64,000 nucleotides of DNA, taken from contig NC_016622.1 in NCBI RefSeq assembly GCF_000283655.1, positions 818,501-882,500 of the forward strand. Reading direction: 5' to 3'. The position numbers and the translations under genes were made by a program. The notes beneath the pieces were generated by a model. The model was not told the origin of the DNA. It made no database searches and was given only the letters and a program-made list of their open reading frames with translations. Position 1 is the stretch's first letter; the number at the start of each line of letters is the position of its first letter. Of the stretch, positions 56,105 to 64,000 are shown one piece after another. The DNA comes from Azospirillum lipoferum 4B (GTDB lineage Bacteria > Pseudomonadota > Alphaproteobacteria > Azospirillales > Azospirillaceae).

Positions 56105-56770
56105 CTACCGCTCCAGCAAATACGCCTTCAGCCAGTCGCGCAGCTCGCGGCAGACCGCTTCGGAGGCCTCGTCCATCGCGTGGCCGGTGCCGGGAACCAG
56201 GACCAGCTTCTTCGGTTCCCGCGCCTTGCGGTGGACGTGGATGGAGCAGTCGGGCGACAGGATCTCGTCCGCTTCGCCATGGACCAGCAGGATGGGGCAG
56301 GCGAGATCGGTCACCGGGTCGGTGCCGTAGCTCTGGGTCGCCAGCGTCACCACGGTGCGCACGGCGCTGCCGTTGGAGACCGCCGCCTGGATGACCGCCG
56401 CCTGGATCACAACGGCGCCGCCGAAGGAGTGGCCGACCAGCGCCACATGGCGGATGCCCTGGCGGCCGAGGAAGCTCAGCCCGCACAGCACGTCGTACAC
56501 CGCCTGCTCCAGGTCGCGCGGATCGCGGAACCGCAGCCGCAGCGACGCGATGCCGTCGGCGGTCAGGTCGGCGGCCAGCCGCGGATAGAGCCCGCGCGCC
56601 GGCGTGTCGAAACCGCCGCCCACCCCGCCGACCCACAGCACCGCCAGCTCCCCGTCCGGAACCGGGTAATAGCGGGCCTCCACCGGGCCGCGGTCGGTTT
56701 CCAGGGATACCGGCCGGAACCCTTCGGCGTCGGCGATGCCCATGGTGGCGTCCAGACGTGGCACGGCCAT
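56105..56770 (-). CDS. Alpha/beta hydrolase (dienelactone hydrolase-like)
   Basis: A 221-residue hydrolase. The nucleophile Ser is in HVALVGHSFGGAVVIQAAV; the acid and His lie in PILLVHGEADEILSPDCSIH and VLVPGTGHAMDEASE. An AAVIQ duplication after the nucleophile (IQAAVIQAAVSNG) is unusual. Probably cytoplasmic; substrate unknown. Convergent with the anti-sigma gene and divergent from the SRPBCC gene. Confidence 0.85.
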   Translation of the reverse strand: MAVPRLDATMGIADAEGFRPVSLETDRGPVEARYYPVPDGELAVLWVGGVGGGFDTPARGLYPRLAADLTADGIASLRLRFRDPRDLEQAVYDVLCGLSFLGRQGIRHVALVGHSFGGAVVIQAAVIQAAVSNGSAVRTVVTLATQSYGTDPVTDLACPILLVHGEADEILSPDCSIHVHRKAREPKKLVLVPGTGHAMDEASEAVCRELRDWLKAYLLER

Positions 56771-56911
56771 CCTCCCTTCCGATCCTTGCTGCCAATGGTA
56801 ACAACCGGGACGCGGCAGGGTTGCCGCGCATCCGGTCATGCGTAAGGCAACGAAGCCGCAACCCGGCTGTTCTCTGTCCACAGGCATTGCACAGACTGGA
56901 AAGGAGCGGCG

Positions 56912-57757
56912 ATGGCGTCGAACAGTTTGACCGGGCAGGGCCGCTGGCCCCAGCCGGACTCCCTGCGGTCGGGCATGAGCCTGATCGGGTCGGGCGATGC
57001 CGCGACCGGCGGGCGCTGGCTCGCCATGGTGGGCGGCACCGCGCTGGGCGTGCTGGGGCTCCGGCGGTCGGGGTGGAGCGGGGCGATGCTGGCGCTGGGC
57101 GGGGCCGGCCTGTTCGCCGCCGGTGCCCTGGGGCTGCGGCCCTTCGGCGACCGGGCCTTGCGTGCCGCCCCCGATCCCGGCGCCTGGCGCAGCCATGTTC
57201 CGGCGTCGCGCCGCCGGTCGCTGACGCCGGAACGCACCCAGGCTGTCGTGACCATCGCGTCCGAACCGGGGATGGTCTTCCGCTTCTGGCGCAACTTCGC
57301 CAACCTGCCGAAGCTGATGCCGCAGTTGGAGCGGGTCGACGTGCTGTCGGCCACCGAAAGCCGATGGATCGCCATGTCCGGGGGGAGGCCGGGCGGGGGG
57401 ACGGCGGGCGGGGAGGCGCTGAGCTGGCGCTGCGTGCTCGACCGCGTCGACGATGACCGGCTGCTGACCTGGCACACGGTGGGCGAGACGGCACTGCCGC
57501 ACCGCGCCTCGCTGATGCTGACCCCGGCGCCGGGCGACCGCGGGACGGAGGTGCGGCTGACGCTGGTCTACCGCGTCCCGGCCAGTGAGGTCGCGGCGCG
57601 TCTGGGCGTGACCCCGGAAGCGCAGGCGGAGGAGGCACTGCGCCGGCTGAAGCAGCGGGTGGAAACCGGAGAGCTGTCCACCATCGACCGCCAGCCCCGC
57701 GGAAACGGCAGTGGGAATGGCGCGGGCAATGGCTCGTTCCGGGAGGCGATGGAATGA
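56912..57757 (+). CDS. SRPBCC-domain membrane protein
   Basis: A 281-residue protein. The N-terminal part has hydrophobic spans (WLAMVGGTALGVLGLRRSG, GAMLALGGAGLFAAGALGL). The C-terminal half is a polyketide-cyclase/SRPBCC-type domain (TQAVVTIASEPGMVFRFWRN, FANLPKLMPQLERVDVLS, CVLDRVDDDRLLTWHTVG). A Gly/Asn-rich tail precedes the end. Ligand unknown. Its stop overlaps the start of the alcohol dehydrogenase gene by 4 bases, so they are co-expressed. Confidence 0.82.
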   Translation: MASNSLTGQGRWPQPDSLRSGMSLIGSGDAATGGRWLAMVGGTALGVLGLRRSGWSGAMLALGGAGLFAAGALGLRPFGDRALRAAPDPGAWRSHVPASRRRSLTPERTQAVVTIASEPGMVFRFWRNFANLPKLMPQLERVDVLSATESRWIAMSGGRPGGGTAGGEALSWRCVLDRVDDDRLLTWHTVGETALPHRASLMLTPAPGDRGTEVRLTLVYRVPASEVAARLGVTPEAQAEEALRRLKQRVETGELSTIDRQPRGNGSGNGAGNGSFREAME

Positions 57758-58935
57758 AGGCGCTCTGCTGGAACGGAACCAACGACCTGCGGGTGGAGCG
57801 CGTGCCCGACCCGGTGCTGGTCAATCCGCATGACGTGATCGTCAAGGTGGCGCTGTCGTCGGTCTGCGGGTCCGACCTGCATCTGATCGACGGCTATGTG
57901 CCCACCATGCGGCCCGGCGACATCATCGGCCATGAATTCCTGGGCGAGATCGTCGAGAAGGGGCCGGAGGTCCGCTACCTGAACCGCGGCGACCGGGTCA
58001 TCACCATCTCGGTGATCGGCTGCGGCCATTGCGGTCATTGCCAGCATGGCGAAAGCTCGCTGTGCGACAACTCCAACCCCAACCCGGACTATGCCCGCAC
58101 CGCCTACGGCCATTGCGGCGCCGGCATCTTCGGCTACAGCCACGCCTTCGGCGGCTATGCCGGCAGCCATGCCGAGTATATCCGGGTGCCCTACGCCGAC
58201 TTCAACGCCGTCCGCGTTCCGGAAGGGGTGAGCGACGAGAAGGCGCTGTTCGTGTCCGACGCGGTGCCGACCGGCTACATGGCCGCCGACATGGCCGGCA
58301 TCAAGCCGGGCGACGTGGTGGCGGTGTGGGGTTGCGGCGGCGTCGGCCAGATGGCGATCCGCAGCGCTTATCTGCTGGGAGCGGAGCGGGTGATCGGCAT
58401 CGACCGCTTCCCCGACCGGCTGCGCGCCGCCCAGATGAAGGCGGGAGCGGAGACGCTGGACTACAGCCGGGTCGACATCTTCGACGCGCTGCAGGCGATG
58501 ACCGGCGGGCGCGGTCCGGACGTCTGCATTGACGCCGTCGGCATGGAGGCCGACAGTGCGTCCAACGCAGTGGAGGACCTGTACGACCGGGCCAAGCAGG
58601 CGGTGGGGCTGCAGACCGACCGGCCGGCGGTGCTGCGCCAGATGATCGAGAGCTGCCGCAAGGGCGGCACCCTGTCGATCGTCGGCGTCTATGGCGGGCT
58701 GATCGACAAGTTCCCGATGGGGGCGGCGATGAACAAGGGCCTGACCTTCCGCATGGGCCAGCAGAACGGCCAGCGCTATGCCGAGCGCCTGTTCGAGCAT
58801 ATCCGCAGGGGCGAGTTGGACCCGTCATACCTGCTGACGCACCGGATGCCGCTGGACGAAGGACCGCAGGGCTACCGCATGTTCAAGGAGAAGGCCGACG
58901 ACTGCCTGCGCGTCGTCTTCGCCACGCAAGGCTAG
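57754..58935 (+). CDS. Zinc-dependent alcohol dehydrogenase (formaldehyde dehydrogenase-like)
   Basis: A 393-residue medium-chain dehydrogenase. Catalytic zinc ligands are seen in SSVCGSDLHLIDG and IIGHEFLGEIVEKG; the structural zinc Cys cluster is in GCGHCGHCQHGESSLCDNSN. The NAD motif is VAVWGCGGVGQMAIRSAYLL. The long loop (GAGIFGYSHAFGGYAGSHAE) resembles glutathione-independent formaldehyde dehydrogenase relatives. It is coupled to the SRPBCC gene upstream; substrate not settled. Confidence 0.9.
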   Translation: MKALCWNGTNDLRVERVPDPVLVNPHDVIVKVALSSVCGSDLHLIDGYVPTMRPGDIIGHEFLGEIVEKGPEVRYLNRGDRVITISVIGCGHCGHCQHGESSLCDNSNPNPDYARTAYGHCGAGIFGYSHAFGGYAGSHAEYIRVPYADFNAVRVPEGVSDEKALFVSDAVPTGYMAADMAGIKPGDVVAVWGCGGVGQMAIRSAYLLGAERVIGIDRFPDRLRAAQMKAGAETLDYSRVDIFDALQAMTGGRGPDVCIDAVGMEADSASNAVEDLYDRAKQAVGLQTDRPAVLRQMIESCRKGGTLSIVGVYGGLIDKFPMGAAMNKGLTFRMGQQNGQRYAERLFEHIRRGELDPSYLLTHRMPLDEGPQGYRMFKEKADDCLRVVFATQG

Positions 58936-58952
58936 AGAGAAGGGAGAGCGCG

Positions 58953-59207
58953 ATGGAACTGGTCTACGCCTATCCCGCCGAGCGCGGCCGCGGTGTGGAG
59001 GCCGAGATCGTCGGCAGCCTGCGCGACCGATTCGGCACCGTGGTGCAGACGGGGCGGGAGGAGCGCGATGCCGAACGCGGCGACCGCATGGACGTGCTGG
59101 TGACGCTGGAGGTCGCCGACGACAAGACGGAAGCGGCGCTGACCGCGCTGCGCGCCCACCCGCTGGTGATCGACGCCGCCGCGCGGAGCTTCGGCGAGCG
59201 GGTTTGA
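58953..59207 (+). CDS. Hypothetical 84-residue protein
   Basis: A short protein starting MELVYAYPAERGRGVEAEIV, with DRMDVLVTLEVADDKTEAAL and a C-terminal LRAHPLVIDAAARSFGERV. It has a good ribosome-binding site (AGGGAGAG) 17 bases after the alcohol dehydrogenase stop, so it belongs to that operon. No family recognised; the alternation of beta and alpha segments suggests a small ferredoxin-like fold. Confidence 0.7.
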   Translation: MELVYAYPAERGRGVEAEIVGSLRDRFGTVVQTGREERDAERGDRMDVLVTLEVADDKTEAALTALRAHPLVIDAAARSFGERV

Positions 59208-59213
59208 GGGGGG

Positions 59214-59345
59214 CTACGGCCCCCTCCCTCCCACGGCTTCGCCGCGGGTCCCTCCCTCCCCCGCCCTTGGCGGGAGAGGGCAAGTTTGCCATGCGGTTGA
59301 GTTCCCTCTCCCACCGCAGGTGGGGGAGGGTTAGGGAGGGGGCAT
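59214..59345. repeat. G+C-rich intergenic palindromic repeat
   Basis: Blocks such as CCCTCCCTCCC, GGCGGGAGAGGG, CCCTCTCCCACC and GGTGGGGGAGGGTTAGGGAG form several imperfect hairpins. The block resembles 35373-35482 in both sequence and position between genes. Confidence 0.75.
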
Positions 59346-59435
59346 CCGAAGCCGACACGCTCCCAAAAAAGGCCCATAGCCTCCAAGACAATTTCCCACT
59401 CCCAGCGTGACCACGCCGCCCCGCCCCTGTTGACC

Positions 59436-61475
59436 ATGACTGTAGGGCAAGTCCGCCTCACGCTTCCCGGGGCAGTTACTGTGAGAATCTCCGCCGCCAT
59501 TCCGCCTGTCGAACAGCCTCGCTCCACCGTCTCGCGCCGCTGGCCGATCGGGGTGGAGTTGCAGCCGGGCGGCGCCCACGCGCGGGTCTGGGCGCCCAAG
59601 GCCAAGCGGGTCGAACTGGTGGTGGAGCCTGACGCGCGGGTGACGGTGCTGGAGGGCGAGGGGAACGGTTATTTCTCCGGCGCCGTGACGGGACTGGAGG
59701 CCGGTGGGCTCTACCGGTTCCGGCTGGACGGCGGCGGGACGCTCTATCCCGACCCGATGTCGCGCTTCCAGCCCGACGGGCCGCATGGTCCCTCGCAGCT
59801 GGTCGATCCGCACCGCTTCGCCTGGACCGACCGGGAGTGGCGCGGCCGGTCCATCGAGGGCCAGGTGATCTACGAGATGCATATCGGCACCTTCACGCCG
59901 GAAGGCAGCTGGGACGCGGCGCTGCGGGAACTGCCGGCGCTGGCCGACCTCGGCGTCACGGTGCTGGAGCTGATGCCGGTGTCGGAGTTTCCCGGCCGCT
60001 TCGGCTGGGGCTATGACGGGGTGAACCTGTTCGCGCCGACCCGGCTCTATGGCGATCCCGACGCCATGCGCCGCTTCGTGGACGAGGCGCACCGGCTGGG
60101 GCTCGCCGTCATTCTCGACGTCGTCTACAACCACCTGGGTCCCGACGGCAATTACCTGAAATGCTTTGCCGACGAGTATTTCACCGACCGTTACAGGAAC
60201 GAGTGGGGCGAGGCGATCAATTTCGACGGTCCCGAATCCGGGCCGGTGCGGGAGTTCTTCCTGTCCAATGCCGCCTTCTGGATCGAAGAGTATCACTTGG
60301 ACGGGCTGCGGCTGGACGCGACCCAATCGATCTTCGACAGCGGTGAACCGCATATCCTGACGGAAATCTCCCGCACGGTGCGCAAGGCCGCCGGTGATCG
60401 CGCCGCCATCCTGGTGGGGGAGAACGAGCCGCAGCATGCCAGCATGGTGACGCCGGCGGATAAGGGCGGCTGCGGACTCTGCGCCATCTGGAACGACGAT
60501 TTCCATCATTCGGCCATGGTGGCGCTGACCGGCCGGACGGAGGCCTACTACACCGACTATCGCGGCACGCCGCAGGAATTCGTGTCGGCGATGAAGCACG
60601 GCTTTCTCTATCAGGGGCAGTGGTATCGCTGGCAGCGCAAGCGGCGCGGCATGCCGGCCTTCGGCCTGCGGCGGCCGGCCTTCGTCACCTTCCTGCAGAA
60701 TCATGACCAGATCGCCAATTCGGCCCGTGGGCTGCGCGTGCACGGGCTGACCGCGCCGGGCCGGCTGCGGGCGATGACGGCGCTGGCCCTGCTGGGTCCC
60801 GGCACGCCGATGCTGTTCCAGGGGCAGGAGTTCGCGGCCGGCACCCCCTTCCTCTATTTCGCCGACCACAAGCCCGAACTGGCCGAACTGGTCGAGAAGG
60901 GCAGGGCGGAGTTCCTGGCCCAGTTTCCCAGCATCGCCTCCTCGCCGATGCGCGACGGCCTGCCCAAGCCGCAAGCGGAGGAGAGCTTCAGCCGCTGCAA
61001 GCTGGATCATGGCGAGCGGGAGACGAACGCCCATGTCTGGGCGCTGCACCGCGACCTTCTGCGCCTGCGCCGGGAGGACCGGGTCTTCGCCGCCCAGCGC
61101 GTCGGCGGGCTGGACGGGGCCGTTCTGGGGGAGGAGGCCTTCGTCCTGCGCATCTTCGGCGAGGAGGAGGGCGACGACCGGCTGCTGCTGGTCAATCTGG
61201 GGCGCGACCTGACCCTGAGGGTTCTGGCGGAGCCGCTGCTCGCGCCGCCGCGGGACGGTGCCTGGACGGTTCGGTGGTCGAGCGAGGAGCCGCTCTATGG
61301 CGGCGGCGGCACGGCGCCGGTGGAACAGCCCTGCGGCGCGTGGCGGTTGCCGGGGCAGGCCGCCCTGGTTTTGGCGCCGGCGGAAGATTTTCCGACGAAA
61401 AGCGACGACACCGGGGGAAACACTACCCCCGTCATCGTGGTTTCCAAGGGGTCGGAAACCGAAAGCAGATCGTAG
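59436..61475 (+). CDS. treZ: Malto-oligosyltrehalose trehalohydrolase
   Basis: A 679-residue GH13 enzyme that releases trehalose from maltooligosyltrehalose. An N-terminal CBM48-like domain (GAHARVWAPKAKRVELVVEP) precedes the catalytic barrel with GYDGVNLFAPTRLYGDPD, VILDVVYNHLGPDG, the nucleophile Asp in GLRLDATQSIFD, Glu in LVGENEPQHASM and Asp in FLQNHDQIANSARG. The ATG at 59436 gives an extended N-terminus; a later start is possible. treY is not in view. It is followed after 7 bases by the debranching enzyme. Confidence 0.9.
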   Translation: MTVGQVRLTLPGAVTVRISAAIPPVEQPRSTVSRRWPIGVELQPGGAHARVWAPKAKRVELVVEPDARVTVLEGEGNGYFSGAVTGLEAGGLYRFRLDGGGTLYPDPMSRFQPDGPHGPSQLVDPHRFAWTDREWRGRSIEGQVIYEMHIGTFTPEGSWDAALRELPALADLGVTVLELMPVSEFPGRFGWGYDGVNLFAPTRLYGDPDAMRRFVDEAHRLGLAVILDVVYNHLGPDGNYLKCFADEYFTDRYRNEWGEAINFDGPESGPVREFFLSNAAFWIEEYHLDGLRLDATQSIFDSGEPHILTEISRTVRKAAGDRAAILVGENEPQHASMVTPADKGGCGLCAIWNDDFHHSAMVALTGRTEAYYTDYRGTPQEFVSAMKHGFLYQGQWYRWQRKRRGMPAFGLRRPAFVTFLQNHDQIANSARGLRVHGLTAPGRLRAMTALALLGPGTPMLFQGQEFAAGTPFLYFADHKPELAELVEKGRAEFLAQFPSIASSPMRDGLPKPQAEESFSRCKLDHGERETNAHVWALHRDLLRLRREDRVFAAQRVGGLDGAVLGEEAFVLRIFGEEEGDDRLLLVNLGRDLTLRVLAEPLLAPPRDGAWTVRWSSEEPLYGGGGTAPVEQPCGAWRLPGQAALVLAPAEDFPTKSDDTGGNTTPVIVVSKGSETESRS

Positions 61476-61482
61476 GCTCACC

Positions 61483-63519
61483 ATGGCTGATTTCGTTCGC
61501 ACCCTATCGCACGACGTGCTGGCCACCGGTCCCGACAGTGCGGGAACCCGGGAATGGCTGGTCGCAAACGGCCTCGGCGGCTATGCCTCGGGCGCCGTAT
61601 CGGGGGCGGTGACCCGGCGCTACCACGGGCTTCTGATCGCGGCGTTGCCGGCTCCGCTGGGCCGGGTGCTGATGTTGAGCCAGCTGAGCGACGTCGTCGT
61701 CGATGCCGACGGCCATGAATACTGGCTGAGCAGCCGCGAGGCGAACGGCGACCCGCGGGAGGATGCGCAGACTGCCGCCCTGCAGGAATTCCGCATGGAG
61801 GCGGGACTTCCCGTCTGGCGGTTCCGCGCCGGTGGTGCGGTGATCGAGAAGCAGGTCGTCCTGCCGCATGGCCAGAACATCGTCCATGTCACCTACCGCG
61901 TGCTGGAAGCCAAGGAACCGGTGCAACTGCGGCTGCGGCCGGTGTTGGCCTTCCGCACGCAGGAATCGGCGGTGGACCAGCCCTTGGCCGGCGCCTATCG
62001 CATCACCGCGGCGGGCCAGCGCTACGAGGTATCGGCCGGTCCCGACCTGCCGGTTCTGCGCATGGCGATCGAGGGCGGCGACTTCCCGATGACGCTCGAC
62101 GGCGGTGTTCGCAGCGAGGTCTACTACCGGGTGGAGGACGAGCGCGGCTATCAGGCCCGCGGCTCGCTGTGGACGCCCGGCTATTTCAGTGGCGAGGTCG
62201 GGGCCGGACAGAGCATCACCTTCGCCGCAGCGACCGAGGAGTGGTGGCGGCTGGAGGCGCTGCCGCCGGCCGACGTGCTGGGGTTCGAGACCGAACGCCG
62301 CCGCCGCATCATCCAGAACGCCCATCCCAGCCTGCGCTACGGCGCGATGGCGGAGTTGGTGCTGTCCGCCGACAGCTTCTTGTTCGTGCCGGCCGGCCGT
62401 GTCGCCGACCAGATGCGGGCACGGGCGGAGGGGGACGAGGTGCGGACGGTGATCGCCGGCTACCACTGGTTCACCGACTGGGGCCGCGACACCATGATCG
62501 CGCTGGAAGGGCTGACGCTGGCCACCGGACGCCACATGGAGGCGGGGTGGATCCTGCACACCTTCGGCCATTACATCCGCGACGGCCTGATCCCCAACAT
62601 GTTCCCCGACGGCAAGGACCGCGGGCTGTACCACACCGCCGACGCGACGCTCTGGTTCTTCCACGCGCTGCACCGCTATCTGGGCGTCACCGGCGACCGC
62701 GACACGCTGCGCCTGCTGCTGCCCAAGCTGCGCGAGGTGATCGACTTCCACCGCCGCGGCACCCGTTTCGGCATCGGCGTCGATCCCAAGGACGGGCTGC
62801 TGCGCCAGGGGCAGGAAGGTTACCAGCTGACCTGGATGGACGCCAAGGTGGACGACTGGGTGGTCACGCCGCGCCGGGGCAAGGCGGTGGAGATCAACGC
62901 GCTCTGGCACAATGCGCTTCGCCTGACGGCGGGCTGGCTGCGCGAAGAGGACGGCGAGGCCGCCGCCCGCCCGCTGGAAGAGCTGGCCGACCAGACGCGC
63001 GCCTCCTTCAACGCGCGGTTCTGGTGTCCGTCGGCCGGGCATCTGTTCGACGTGGTGGATGGCGAGCACGGCGACGACGTCGCCTGCCGTCCCAACCAGA
63101 TCTTCGCCGTCTCGCTCGACCATCCCGTTCTGGAGCGCGAACGGTGGGAGCCGGTGGTGGAGACGGTGCGCAAGCACCTGCTGACCCCGGTCGGGCTGCG
63201 GTCGCTGGCTCCCGGCAGCCGCGACTACAAGGCGAAGTATTTCGGCGACCTGCGGGCGCGCGACGCCGCCTATCACCAGGGCACCGTCTGGGGCTGGCTG
63301 ATCGGCCCCTACGTCGATGCGTGGCTGAAGCTGCACCCGCAGGACAAGGCGGGCGCACGCCGGCTGCTGGAGGGCTTCCTGCCCCATCTGGACGAGGGCG
63401 GCATCGGAACCATCAGCGAGATCTTCGACGCGGAGCCGCCCTTCACCCCGCGCGGATGCATATCCCAGGCCTGGAGCGTGGCGGAGGTGCTGCGCTGTTG
63501 GGTGAAGACCGACGGCTAG
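61483..63519 (+). CDS. Amylo-alpha-1,6-glucosidase (glycogen debranching enzyme)
   Basis: A 678-residue protein. The N-terminal domain (EWLVANGLGGYASGAVSGAV, TRRYHGLLIAALPAPLG) is the GDE_N type; the C-terminal (alpha/alpha)6 barrel has GYHWFTDWGRDTMIALEGLT and MFPDGKDRGLYHTADATLWF, with acidic catalytic positions in QLTWMDAKVDDWVVTP and GTISEIFDAEPPFTPRGCIS. It hydrolyses alpha-1,6 branch points in glycogen-like glucans. The ATG at 61483 is 7 bases after treZ, so they form an operon. Confidence 0.92.
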   Translation: MADFVRTLSHDVLATGPDSAGTREWLVANGLGGYASGAVSGAVTRRYHGLLIAALPAPLGRVLMLSQLSDVVVDADGHEYWLSSREANGDPREDAQTAALQEFRMEAGLPVWRFRAGGAVIEKQVVLPHGQNIVHVTYRVLEAKEPVQLRLRPVLAFRTQESAVDQPLAGAYRITAAGQRYEVSAGPDLPVLRMAIEGGDFPMTLDGGVRSEVYYRVEDERGYQARGSLWTPGYFSGEVGAGQSITFAAATEEWWRLEALPPADVLGFETERRRRIIQNAHPSLRYGAMAELVLSADSFLFVPAGRVADQMRARAEGDEVRTVIAGYHWFTDWGRDTMIALEGLTLATGRHMEAGWILHTFGHYIRDGLIPNMFPDGKDRGLYHTADATLWFFHALHRYLGVTGDRDTLRLLLPKLREVIDFHRRGTRFGIGVDPKDGLLRQGQEGYQLTWMDAKVDDWVVTPRRGKAVEINALWHNALRLTAGWLREEDGEAAARPLEELADQTRASFNARFWCPSAGHLFDVVDGEHGDDVACRPNQIFAVSLDHPVLERERWEPVVETVRKHLLTPVGLRSLAPGSRDYKAKYFGDLRARDAAYHQGTVWGWLIGPYVDAWLKLHPQDKAGARRLLEGFLPHLDEGGIGTISEIFDAEPPFTPRGCISQAWSVAEVLRCWVKTDG

Positions 63520-63970
63520 GCGGGGGAGCGGTTGTGGGGCTCCGCCTCGACCAAGGTCATAGGGCGACGGACGAAGGTCGCTGCACCCGTAACAATGGTG
63601 CAATGCCCTTGGAGGCAGTTGTCAACAGGGCACAACCGGGTGTGAAATCGACGGGTACAGCAGATTGTGACAGATTTCGGTTGACACGCCGGCCAAGCCC
63701 CTGGGGCTCTGAATAGAAGTTTATCGTTACAGATCAATCGCTTAACGAGAATGCCTGATTTATGGGCAAACACCATGGGGGCCTTGAATCGCCTAGTGCG
63801 AATCGGGGCTGCCCACGGCTTGCCCACACAGTTATCCACAGCCTCTGTGGAGACCGCGGGCTTTGTCGGCGGCCATGGCTTATGGTGTGCCCAATTGCCG
63901 GACCTGTACCTTCGACGCCTGTACTTTTGGCAGACCAACAGAGTGGGGCATGCGCAAGGAGGTAATCGGT
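63520..63970. promoter_or_regulatory. Intergenic region with DnaA-box-like site
   Basis: A gene-free region of about 450 bases. TTATCCACA (63832-63840) matches the consensus DnaA box exactly, with a weaker TTGCCCACA at 63820-63828. A 6-bp hairpin CCACAG-CCT-CTGTGG (63836-63850) overlaps the box, and an AT-richer stretch lies at 63710-63775. It may be a promoter region for the next gene or a replication-related site; one good box is not proof of an origin. Confidence 0.4.
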
Positions 63971-64000
63971 TTGGATTTTGGCCAAGCCGGAGAAAGCATC
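63971..64000 (+). CDS. Start of a gene cut by the window edge (tentative)
   Basis: AAGGAGG at 63956-63962 is followed after 8 bases by TTG, reading LDFGQAGESI to the window end; an ATG at 63950 in frame would add MRKEVIG. The short reading resembles N-termini of some acyl-CoA dehydrogenases, but ten residues are too few for a call. Confidence 0.3.
   Translation, partial: MDFGQAGESI

Noticed and set aside
54819-57845. 1008-aa minus-strand frame opposite the ECF operon and SRPBCC gene
   Set aside because: Low-complexity shadow running through several well-supported genes on both strands.
63820-63850. Chromosomal replication origin
   Set aside because: Only one perfect DnaA box and one weak one are visible, with no typical origin neighbours in the window. 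Kept only as a low-confidence regulatory site.

Overview
The window is about 68-70% G+C (judged by eye) and carries a typical alphaproteobacterial core. The rpmF-plsX-fabH-ihfA-merR cluster, dnaG-rpoD and an OhrR-Ohr pair, together with product lengths and style, suggest a Rhodospirillales member, most likely Azospirillum or a close relative. This assignment is inference from gene order and protein style; no database search was possible.

Region by region. 1-3.3 kb: end of rpmF, then plsX, fabH, ihfA and a MerR-type regulator. 3.4-11.3 kb: tRNA-Pro(GGG) followed by a stack of mobile elements. A decayed tyrosine integrase abuts the tRNA. It is split by an IS66-family element (4378-10892, with a perfect 8-bp target duplication). 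That IS66 is itself split twice: by an IS3-family element in tnpA (4593-5916, 4-bp duplication) and by a 2.6-kb serine-recombinase module in tnpB (6362-8964). 11.3-20.5 kb: a peptide ABC transporter operon with two M20 peptidases, divergent from a LysR regulator. 20.6-24 kb: ECF sigma/anti-sigma pair downstream of a secreted beta-propeller and a DUF305 protein. 24-32.5 kb: IS remnants and redox/detoxification genes (SDRs, peroxiredoxin-like, carboxymuconolactone decarboxylase-like, Ohr/OhrR, GNAT, hydrolase). 32.5-44.7 kb: housekeeping (prmB, arsC-like, serA, carA, yqeY, dnaG, rpoD) with several small accessory genes.

44.7-54.3 kb is the most accessory-looking stretch. It starts with an AT-rich ParB-domain gene between the rpoD terminator and a tRNA with anticodon CAT. 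Next comes a 7.8-kb island bounded by that tRNA and a 48-bp copy of its 3' part (46 of 48 identical). The island holds a type I secretion membrane-fusion protein and ABC exporter, an unrecognised 351-aa protein, a small RTX protein, a GT4 glycosyltransferase and a truncated adenosine-deaminase-like gene. 54.4-64 kb: a second ECF sigma/anti-sigma pair, a hydrolase, an SRPBCC protein coupled to a zinc alcohol dehydrogenase, then treZ and a glycogen-debranching enzyme. The right end has an intergenic region with a DnaA-box-like site.

Working together: the peptide operon would import and hydrolyse peptides; the type I secretion genes would export the RTX protein and perhaps the 351-aa protein; treZ and the debranching enzyme act on alpha-glucans; Ohr/OhrR and neighbours handle peroxides and electrophiles. 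The best candidates for something undescribed are the stand-alone ParB-domain gene, the secretion island with its unknown protein, and the serine-recombinase module.
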